Assembly (NCBI RefSeq): GCF_000308055.1
Contig: NZ_CAGY01000002.1
Coordinates: 62,001 to 126,000 of the forward strand
DNA length: 64,000 nt
Source: Actinomyces sp. ph3
Lineage (GTDB): Bacteria; Actinomycetota; Actinomycetes; Actinomycetales; Actinomycetaceae
Reading direction: 5' to 3'
The translations under genes and the position numbers were made by a program. Positions 45,873 through 53,900 of this stretch are shown one piece after another. The notes under the pieces were generated by a model. The model saw nothing but the letters and a program-made list of their open reading frames with translations. It was not told the DNA's origin and made no database searches. How positions within the stretch are numbered: the first letter of the stretch is position 1; the number at the start of each line of letters is the position of its first letter.

Positions 45873-47082
45873 GGGTGCTCCGTCCACGTCGCGTGTTCAC
45901 AATTGTCACGCTCGCAGTTGTAACGACGAAGAGAAGGAAAGCACAGACTCCCAGCGCTCCGCCAAAACGCCAGGGAAGTGCGGCCTCGCGGGCGCCAGAA
46001 AGGAAACGAATCAGCAAGCTGAGGTGGAAAAGAACCAGAGGGACCCACATCGAGAAGTGGTAGGGAACCTCGCGACGAATCACCGAGGGGATAATAACCG
46101 GTGCGTGCGCAATGACCATGGAGACTGCGAAGCCAATCGTCAGGGCATGAACAATCGCATCGTAGCCATAGCCGGAAAAGGTCGGGGGCGCGGTAATCCA
46201 CAAAGCGGCCGGGAGCATCACCCATCCGTATCCCGCGAGCATAGCGACCGCGGAAAGACGCGGAATTCCAGGGATATTGATGGTTTTACGAGCGACGTCG
46301 TGATACCCCATATCGATTGCAAGCGCCGCAAGTGAGATTCCTAAAAGCGGGTAGGCGACAAGGGGGACAATCAGCGTCAGTGCCAAGGAAATGAGCAGAG
46401 CCCCGACCCAGACCAAAATTCGCTTCTCGGTTGCCTCATTGAAAGCAAGCCGCGCCAATTCCAAGCGCTCGCCAACGATCGTCAAAAGCAAGAAGAAGAG
46501 CCACCACGGCATGATGAGTGCGACTTCTAAACCTCGCATCCACAAAAGAATCCCGCACAAGCCGACACATGCACCGATCAATTGGATGAGGACCGCGTAC
46601 GAAGCTTGACGCTTTTTCCACACATGCCGGTAAATCATGACCAGGGTGATCATGGAGATTGTCCACAGGACTGCCGGAAGCATTCGCTGGGATTGATATC
46701 CGGGAAGAACCCTGCTCAGGTAGGCAGGAAGTGGTGCTGTAGCAAGGAAATGAGTAATCGTACGGCTCTGAGAGATGACGATCGCCGCAATTCCCGCGAG
46801 CGCCGAGGTAGCCGGGGAAAGGTACGCCCAGCGAGAATTAATTGCTACCGAGCGTTCTAGACAGATCGCTGTTCCCAAGAAGCCATAGACCATGAGGATT
46901 CCGTGAATCGTCCCCAAGTCCGTGGAGTTCAAGGGAGCAAGAGCTCCCAAGCGAACAAGAGCCGCATCGAGCCCCGCAAGAAGTGCAATAGCCGCACCCA
47001 TGAGCAGAATCATTCGAGGCCACGGAAAAGGAGGACGCGCAGGACTTGAGCTATCTGCGCGGTCGTGTGCCTTCTCCGCCAT
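45865..47082 (-). CDS. NnrS-like membrane protein
   Basis: This 405-residue membrane protein has about 12 helices. The segments GTIHGILMVYGFLGTAICLE and HALTIGFAVSMVIAHAPVI resemble the His-containing helices of NnrS, a haem- and copper-containing protein linked to nitric-oxide stress in denitrifiers. Upstream AGGAGAGG supports ATG 47082. It is first in a three-gene operon ending in nirK, where protection from NO made by NirK would be useful. The family call rests on motif memory and is moderate. Confidence 0.6.
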   Translation of the reverse strand: MAEKAHDRADSSSPARPPFPWPRMILLMGAAIALLAGLDAALVRLGALAPLNSTDLGTIHGILMVYGFLGTAICLERSVAINSRWAYLSPATSALAGIAAIVISQSRTITHFLATAPLPAYLSRVLPGYQSQRMLPAVLWTISMITLVMIYRHVWKKRQASYAVLIQLIGACVGLCGILLWMRGLEVALIMPWWLFFLLLTIVGERLELARLAFNEATEKRILVWVGALLISLALTLIVPLVAYPLLGISLAALAIDMGYHDVARKTINIPGIPRLSAVAMLAGYGWVMLPAALWITAPPTFSGYGYDAIVHALTIGFAVSMVIAHAPVIIPSVIRREVPYHFSMWVPLVLFHLSLLIRFLSGAREAALPWRFGGALGVCAFLLFVVTTASVTIVNTRRGRSTHA

Positions 47083-47107
47083 TTTTACCGGGCCTCTCCT
47101 GCTTTAA

Positions 47108-47120
47108 TGAAGTCTCTTCA
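47108..47120. promoter_or_regulatory. Small palindrome upstream of the nirK operon
   Basis: TGAAG-TCT-CTTCA is a perfect 5-3-5 inverted repeat about 26 bp before the NnrS-like start. It is a possible regulator site, but short enough to be chance. Confidence 0.25.
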
Positions 47121-47179
47121 AAGGTACCGGTCAGAAGGATCTTTTTCCACCAAAGCAGCAGACCCGAAGGTGAATAGCA

Positions 47180-47216
47180 GTGGGGTGCGGCGCCGCAACG
47201 CGACCCCGCACCCCAC
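47180..47216. terminator. Terminator hairpin of pgm
   Basis: An 11-bp stem (47180-47190 with 47206-47216), with a 15-nt loop that may pair further, lies 20 bp beyond the pgm stop on the minus strand. Confidence 0.6.
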
Positions 47217-47235
47217 ATTGGTTTCACAGAGGAAC

Positions 47236-48909
47236 TCAGCCCTTCAAGGCCTCGCTCACCAATTGCTTCGCCGCTTCCTGAACCTGAGCAAGGTGCTCGG
47301 CTCCACGGAAGGACTCCGCATAGATCTTGTAGACGTCCTCGGTGCCCGAGGGACGAGCCGCGAACCACGCGACATCGGTCGTCACCTTCAGGCCGCCGAT
47401 CGCAGCGTCGTTACCCGGAGCGCGAACGAGCTTTGCGGTGATGGGATCACCTGCCAGCTCGGTTGCGGAGACATCCTCGGGAGACAAAGCAGCGAGCTTC
47501 GCCTTTTCTTCACGGTTCGCGGGCGCATCGATACGCGCATAAGCCGAGGCGCCGAAGCGTTCGACCTGTTCTTCGTGCAGCTGCGAGGGGGTCTTACCGG
47601 TAACGGCCAGAATCTCAGAGGCGAGCAGCGCCAAGATGATTCCATCCTTATCGGTGGACCACACAGTGCCGTCCTTGCGCAGGAAGGAGGCTCCTGCGCT
47701 TTCCTCACCGCCGAAACCAAGCTCAGCGCTGACCAAACCTGGAACGAAGTACTTGAAGCCCACGGGGACCTCAACCAGTTTGCGGCCAATCGAATCAGCA
47801 ACGCGATCGATGAGTGCCGAAGACACCAGGGTCTTACCGACCGCCGCATCTGCGGGCCAGTTCGGGCGGTGCGTGAAGAGGTACTCGATCGCAACAGCCA
47901 GGTAGTGGTTCGGGTTCATCAAACCGTCGGGGGTCACGATTCCGTGACGGTCCGAGTCGGCATCGTTACCGGTCGCAATGTCGTAGGGAGTATTCCCGTT
48001 CTCATCCGGAGTCATCGCATCGCGAAGAGAAGCCATTGCATAGGGAGAGGAGCAATCCATACGGATCTTTCCATCCCAGTCCAGGGTCATGAAGGACCAT
48101 GCGGGGTCAACCTTGGGGTTCACAACGGTCAGCTCCAAGCCGTAGCGCTCGGCAATTGCGCCCCAGTAGTCCACCGATGCTCCGCCCAGCGGATCGGCGC
48201 CAATGCGCACTCCGGCCTCGCGAATCGCATCAATATCGATGACCTGGTCAAGCTGATCAACGTAGTAGGCCAAGTAATCGAAGCGATGGATACTGGGGTG
48301 ATCCAGCAGATCCGAACCCAGCACGCGATCAACACTGCGCCAACCCTTTTCGAGGATTTCGTTGGCACGCTTAGCAATCCACGAGGTCGCGTCAGAGTCC
48401 GCGGGACCACCGTGAGGCGGGTTGTACTTGAATCCACCGTCACGAGGCGGGTTATGGCTGGGGGTGACGACGATACCGTCGGCCAGACCTTCCCCTGTCG
48501 TGCGCAGGTGCTTGGGTGCACCGTTTGCACCGAGAATCGCAACAGAAACCGCGGGGGTCGGAGTGTAGGAACCACGTGCGTCGATGCGAACATCAACGTT
48601 ATTTGCGGCCAAGACTTCCAAGGCGGTGCGCCATGCGGGTTCGCTGAGCGCGTGAGTGTCGCGGCCAATGAAGAGTGGGCCGTTGAAACCCTGCTCGGCT
48701 CGGTAGTCGACAATCGCTTGGGTAATCGCAACGATGTGTGCTTCATTGAACTTGCCATCGAATGCGCTACCGCGGTGACCGGAGGTACCAAAAGACACCC
48801 GTTGATCGGGGTTTGAGGGGTCCGGCTCAATGTCGTAATACGCAGAAATCAGCGCATCAATATCTGTAAGGTCTTCGGGAAGGGCAACAGTGCCAGCTCT
48901 TTCATGCAT
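47236..48909 (-). CDS. pgm: Phosphoglucomutase, alpha-D-glucose specific
   Basis: This 557-residue enzyme interconverts glucose 1-phosphate and glucose 6-phosphate. It has the substrate-contact sequence [10 protein letters not shown] near the N-terminus, the phosphoserine loop [12 protein letters not shown], the metal loop [12 protein letters not shown], the sugar loop [15 protein letters not shown], and the C-terminal phosphate-binding [12 protein letters not shown]. Length and motifs fit the bacterial Pgm family. ATG 48909 gives the right N-terminus; upstream frame is probably untranslated. Confidence 0.95.
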   Translation of the reverse strand: MHERAGTVALPEDLTDIDALISAYYDIEPDPSNPDQRVSFGTSGHRGSAFDGKFNEAHIVAITQAIVDYRAEQGFNGPLFIGRDTHALSEPAWRTALEVLAANNVDVRIDARGSYTPTPAVSVAILGANGAPKHLRTTGEGLADGIVVTPSHNPPRDGGFKYNPPHGGPADSDATSWIAKRANEILEKGWRSVDRVLGSDLLDHPSIHRFDYLAYYVDQLDQVIDIDAIREAGVRIGADPLGGASVDYWGAIAERYGLELTVVNPKVDPAWSFMTLDWDGKIRMDCSSPYAMASLRDAMTPDENGNTPYDIATGNDADSDRHGIVTPDGLMNPNHYLAVAIEYLFTHRPNWPADAAVGKTLVSSALIDRVADSIGRKLVEVPVGFKYFVPGLVSAELGFGGEESAGASFLRKDGTVWSTDKDGIILALLASEILAVTGKTPSQLHEEQVERFGASAYARIDAPANREEKAKLAALSPEDVSATELAGDPITAKLVRAPGNDAAIGGLKVTTDVAWFAARPSGTEDVYKIYAESFRGAEHLAQVQEAAKQLVSEALKG

Positions 48910-49085
48910 GCTTTCAGTCTGCAATGTTTCCCTAAACCGTGCAAGGCATTTCACGATAAGGGACAGATTCACTTCCCAAACAGATTCGCCTGCTCACGCG
49001 CTTTAGTCCCTTGCGTTAAACTCAATGTGAATGTCGCCCCGGCAACGACGCAGCGCGACATTCATGGAAGACAAAGGAGAACCCC

Positions 49086-50450
49086 ATGGGCTGGTTGGAT
49101 TCGATCGAGCACAATCGCTGGCTGTCAGCACAGCTTCAAGCACTGATCGCAGAAGCAAAAGTTAGTACGACACCTTCGGGGTTTAGTGAAGGCCCAGACG
49201 GCGAGGAACCCAGCGAACGCGATCAATTCACACTCAGCGCTCGAATGCTCCACGCTTTTTCCTTGGGAACACTTCTTGGTCTTCCCGGTTCACGACGCTA
49301 TGCCGACCACGCAACTAAGACCCTTCGCCGCATCATCCACGACCATCTTCAAAAGCTTCCCGAAGCGACCGCCACCGACGATCCGGAAACCATTAATTCC
49401 GATGAATACAAGGCTGAGGTGCGCAGCGGGGAGATCGACTACCAGCTTGATAACGCGCTGCTCATCAGCGCGAGTGCGGCCGCGGCGGTTGCCAATCGCC
49501 CCAGTGCCCACGAGCTTCTCCTTGAGGCCCTCCACGAGCAAGAGCGCCGCTGGCTTGCCCCCAACGGGCTGGTCTACGGAGCTATCGCCTCGGGAAGCAC
49601 GCAGCACAAGGCACCGATCATTTCCCTTGGAACCCTGGCCTCGACCGCCGAGGCGTACCTAGCCGCCGCCGAGGCGACCGCCGACCCCGTATGGATCGAC
49701 CGAGCCGAATCCATCACCCGAGCGGTCGTGCAGATGGGAAGCGAGGCCTCGTGGAGGGTGGGCGAATACATCGATATCGAAGAGCTCTCCCCTGTTTCCC
49801 AAACCGAGGCCGATTGGTCGAAGAAATGGGAGCACTGGTCTGCAACTCCGGTGCTTGAAGGCGTGCAGATCGGGAGTTTGCTGCGTTGGTCACGCCTATG
49901 CATTCAGGTTCGCGCAGCCCTGAGGTCCCTGGGACGTAAGAGCGATGACGCGCTTCTCGAAGCCGGTCAAGATTTCTTCGAACGAGCACGCGTTGATGGA
50001 TGGCGCAAGAAGGGCTACGCGGGATTCGTGACCTCGGTGGGCTTCGAGCATCACGAGGCCGAAATTCTGGACGACCGCCACTTCATGTGGGTCGCCTGCG
50101 AAGGCGTCTGCGCTGCGGTATCACTGGCACGAGCGCTGCGCGATGACGGTGCCAGCGAAGGTGAAGTCGAGCACTACGAACACTGTTATCGCTCATGGTT
50201 GGACTTCATTAACGATGAGCTTATTGTCCAGCCCGGACAATGGTTGCATGCCTTGTCCTTTGACAATGAGCGGATTGAAGATTCGAGGCCTCGCAGCGGG
50301 GATATTGCCTGGGCAATTCAGTGCGTTTTGGTTGGCCGAGTGCCAATGTGGCCTCCGTTTGCTTCCGCGATTTCCCGAGGCCTATTGGACCATCCGGAAG
50401 AGGCACCAGCTGACCGCCGTTCGTGGGTTCCTTTCCGTCGCCACCGCTGA
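49086..50450 (+). CDS. AGE-family sugar isomerase/epimerase (mannose isomerase-like)
   Basis: This 454-residue protein has the helix-rich pattern of the N-acylglucosamine 2-epimerase/YihS superfamily ((alpha/alpha)6 barrel). RMLHAFSLGTLLGLPG near residue 53 and DDRHFMWVACEGVCAA near residue 330 match conserved regions of actinobacterial members, including the catalytic His and Glu. Such enzymes interconvert mannose and fructose, or epimerise glucosamine or glucose derivatives. Exact specificity is unknown. It is divergent from pgm, with a short spacer. Confidence 0.75.
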   Translation: MGWLDSIEHNRWLSAQLQALIAEAKVSTTPSGFSEGPDGEEPSERDQFTLSARMLHAFSLGTLLGLPGSRRYADHATKTLRRIIHDHLQKLPEATATDDPETINSDEYKAEVRSGEIDYQLDNALLISASAAAAVANRPSAHELLLEALHEQERRWLAPNGLVYGAIASGSTQHKAPIISLGTLASTAEAYLAAAEATADPVWIDRAESITRAVVQMGSEASWRVGEYIDIEELSPVSQTEADWSKKWEHWSATPVLEGVQIGSLLRWSRLCIQVRAALRSLGRKSDDALLEAGQDFFERARVDGWRKKGYAGFVTSVGFEHHEAEILDDRHFMWVACEGVCAAVSLARALRDDGASEGEVEHYEHCYRSWLDFINDELIVQPGQWLHALSFDNERIEDSRPRSGDIAWAIQCVLVGRVPMWPPFASAISRGLLDHPEEAPADRRSWVPFRRHR

Positions 50451-50526
50451 GAAATAAAGGGATCGAGAGCATATTCGGGACGACGAATGTGCGAATAGAT
50501 CAAGATCCGCTATGATTGGCGGGTCT

Positions 50527-50613
50527 GGAGGGCTGACCGAGTGGCCGAAGGTGACGGTCTTGAAAACCGTTGTGTCAGCAATGGCACCAGGGGTTCGAAT
50601 CCCTTGCCCTCCG
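50527..50613 (+). tRNA. tRNA-Ser (UGA)
   Basis: The acceptor stem GGAGGGC (50527-50533) pairs with GCCCTCC (50606-50612). The anticodon loop CTTGAAA gives anticodon UGA. A long variable arm and the T-loop GGTTCGAATCC fit a serine tRNA. The 3' CCA is not encoded. A 7-bp hairpin at 50640-50658 follows and may end the transcript. Confidence 0.93.
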
Positions 50614-50639
50614 CTGTACCGGCAATGCTGAGCGTCCCA

Positions 50640-50658
50640 GCGTGCGCATTTCGCACGC
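50640..50658. terminator. Small hairpin between the two tRNA-Ser genes
   Basis: GCGTGCG pairs with CGCACGC around a CATTT loop. It is probably a terminator of the first tRNA, without a T-tract. Confidence 0.4.
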
Positions 50659-50689
50659 GGAGGGAAAATGTCTTAGAGTAGTCGGCACT

Positions 50690-50778
50690 GGAGACGTCGC
50701 ATAGTCCGGTCGAGTGCGCCTCCCTGCTAAGGAGGTAGGGGTTCACGCCCCTCGCGGGTTCAAATCCCGCCGTCTCCG
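50690..50778 (+). tRNA. tRNA-Ser (GCU)
   Basis: The acceptor stem GGAGACG (50690-50696) pairs with CGTCTCC (50771-50777). The anticodon loop CTGCTAA gives anticodon GCU. A long variable arm and the T-loop GGTTCAAATCC are present. CCA is not encoded. Confidence 0.93.
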
Positions 50779-50785
50779 CAAACAG

Positions 50786-50817
50786 CCCCCGGGATCTTAA
50801 TGGATTCCGGGGGTTTT
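50786..50817 (+). terminator. Terminator after tRNA-Ser (GCU)
   Basis: CCCCCGG (50786-50792) pairs with CCGGGGG (50807-50813) and is followed directly by TTTT, a typical intrinsic terminator. Confidence 0.8.
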
Positions 50818-50906
50818 GCTATACCCAGAACATGCAGCATACAAATGCCTATCAGTCAACCACTTTTTTGAAAGAAATAGTTTGAAATGACTAATTCCAC
50901 AACTGA

Positions 50907-50935
50907 TTGCCCGCTGTTTTCAAAGAATGTAGATT
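50907..50935 (+). promoter_or_regulatory. Candidate promoter of the adhesin gene
   Basis: TTGCCC (50907-50912) and TAGATT (50930-50935) are spaced by 17 bp, 45 bp before the adhesin ATG, in an AT-rich stretch. The match to consensus is only moderate. Confidence 0.3.
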
Positions 50936-50979
50936 AGATACTGAATCCCTATAAATTGTGCGATTGAGAGAGATTTTCG

Positions 50980-53900
50980 ATGTCACATCCCAAACTCTTA
51001 AAAACGCGCGCGCGAGCGGCGGGTGTTGCAACTCTTGCAGCAGCCTCGCTTCTGTTGACTTCCTTCACTCCGTTTAACGGTAGTGTCGCGGCAGACAACA
51101 ACAGCGCAAGCGAAACCAGCCAGGCCGCCTCAGCCTCGGGAACAGAGAATGCTAGCGACGCTAGCACCTCCGCATCCGAGCAGACGGCAGCCTCCAACAC
51201 TGAGACCCCTGTAGCAGGTGGAACTGAGGCAAACGCCTCGGACACCTCCGCTCAGGACGCAGCTACTTCTGCAGAGGCCAACCAGCCTCGTTCACGTCGT
51301 GCACGTGCGACCAGCTCGAAGCCGGCAACTCTGGCAATGACTGTCACGAACGACAGTTCTACCCTTGCAATTCGCGACAAGCAGATCACGACGATCAACT
51401 ACGCATGTTCGTCGGTGACCACTCCCTGTGAAGGCGCTGCCATTGAGGTACTGCTTCCTGCACCCGTTACCCCCGCGGGTACGGCGCTGACAGACAAGCT
51501 CTACACTGCAGTCGCAGTCACCGGTTCGACGGTTCTTCGCACCGAGCAGACCACTGTCGCAGGCAACCCAAGGATGAAGCGACTTCTCTTCCCTCTACAG
51601 AAGTCGATCCCCGCGGGTACCTCGGACCGTATCCAGATCACCTGGACCTACGACGGTAACGATGCGCCGAACAACTCAACGACCACCCAACAGGTGAACT
51701 TCACGGCTCTCAACGCTGACTCTATCGATGACTCAAAGACCACCAAGTGGACCGCGGACACCGATATCGCCATCGAGAAGAGCGGTGCGACAAACCCGAA
51801 TGGCTACCCTGCTGTCGGCGGGGAAACGACCTATAAACTGCGTTATGGCTACCAGCAGATCGACCAAACCAACCCCAATAAAGTTGGTATCCGTTGGATT
51901 GGTTCCGCACTGAAGAATGGCGTCCTCGGCACCAACTTCGTGCAGGTCCAGGACATTAAGGTCGTCGATCCGCTTCCTGCAAAGGCAGTATTCGTCTCCG
52001 CTACCAACGGCGGCGTTTACGATGCAGCAACCCACACTGTTACTTGGTCCTATGACAAGTGGGGATGGCAAAACCCCATCGAGTCCCTCGTTACCGTGAA
52101 GTACCCCGAAGGTTCGGTAACGACGGCCGACACGGTCACAAATAAGGCCACCATCACAGCTGCGGTTCAGAATGACCCCACAACCGTCATGACGAAGAGC
52201 TCTGAAATCACCCATGGTTTCGCCATTCGTAAGCCTGGTGGTCGAGTCGTCAAGGCCGGCAACGACTGGCAGTACCAGGTTCGCAAGGGCCTCACTCCAT
52301 GGCGCCTCGGTGCTGCCAACACCGGCAATACGACGACACACGTTCACTTCGATGACACCCTGCCGTGCACATGGTCCACTCAGGACGCAAAGGCTGCAGG
52401 TGGCAACTGTGACCAACCGACCATGGTGAGCCCGTACCGCTTCACCATCTTCGGCAAGTCTGGCTATGAAGATAAGGGCGGCTGGACTTTCGAATACTGG
52501 ACCAACAAGGGTAATCACGTTGTCGCCAACTACACCGAGACGGCGAACATCACCCTTCCCGATGGCGAGTGGATCACCCGTTTCACCATCGATTCGGATA
52601 TCGCACCACAAACCGAAGCATCCGTGTGGTTCCAAGGCACGATTCCCGATTCCCTCCCCAAGACGGAACCCTCGGATTTCGCCAGCCACTACAACCCGGT
52701 CGCTCCGCCTGAGAAGTACTTCAACTATGTGGCTTCTCCGGACTACGTCCGCTTCCAGAACTGTGCAACCGGCACTCTGACGGATAAGGACACCGGCGCA
52801 GTCCTCGCTTCCAGCGATGACCTGTGCTCCTGGATGCGCGTGCGTGACGACTTCCCCAGCGTGGCAGTAGCTAAGGTCATCAGGACGAATCCCGTAGTCG
52901 TCGGGAAGAAAGCATCTTTCGGTGTCAACGGCACTGCTCGCACTGCTGCTCAAGGCGGCAAACCCACACCGTTTACCATTGCAGATCTTCTTCCTGAAGG
53001 CTTCGACATCGACGATGCGTCTCAGGTCAGCATCTTTCCTGGTTCACCTCTGACCAACCCTGATGGAAGCAAGTACGACCTCAGCAAGGTCCAGATCGAG
53101 ATCACGAAGAACTACAACGGTACCGGACGCACCCTGCTCCGCATGATCGTCCCCGACCCGGTTGAGGGATCGCTTTACACAAGTTTCGACACGACTGTGA
53201 AGAGCACCGCACCTGCTGGACAAACCGTAAACCAGGCAATGACGTACATGCCCGGTGACGGTGCCAAGGACGTTGCTGTAGACAAGAGCCTGCGCAACAC
53301 GAACTACTGCTCCAGCGGTCGAGACAAAGACACCTTCGACGTCAATGGCAATGGTTCAACTGAGGATTATCTCTGTTCCGCCAATGCCAACTTCAACGTT
53401 GCGACCACCCCCGCAATGAACATCACGAAGGAAGTCAAGGGCAATAAGGACGCCGATTTCGTTCCTGCCGGTGAGGTCGCAAAGATCGATCCGGGTTCGG
53501 ATGGCGCATACCGTTTCACCATTTCAAACGCTGGCAACACTCCCCTGACGAAGGTTGTCGCCTACGACATTCTTCCTCACGTGGGCGACAAGGGCGTGGG
53601 TCCCGCCTCTTCTCAGGCGCGCGGCTCCCACTGGCAGCCTTTCTTGAACTCGACCAACTGGACCTTCCAGTCGATCAAGGAAAAGTCGGGCCAGGACCCC
53701 GAGATCAGCGAAATTCCCGCCTCGGATATCACGATCCAGTACACGACCGTTGAGAATCCCTGCCGCGGCGAGGTTATGAGCGTCGGTGGCGCAATGAATG
53801 ATGGCCCTGCGGGATGCACACCCAACGCGTGGGGAGCAGCACCTGCCGACCTGAAGACCGTTAAGGGCTTCCGCCTGGTCATGAACCGCGATATTGAGGT

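Noticed and set aside
47065-48816. 583-codon plus-strand open frame opposite pgm
   Set aside because: It mirrors the strongly supported pgm gene, has no recognisable domain, and reflects codon bias that keeps the opposite strand free of stops.
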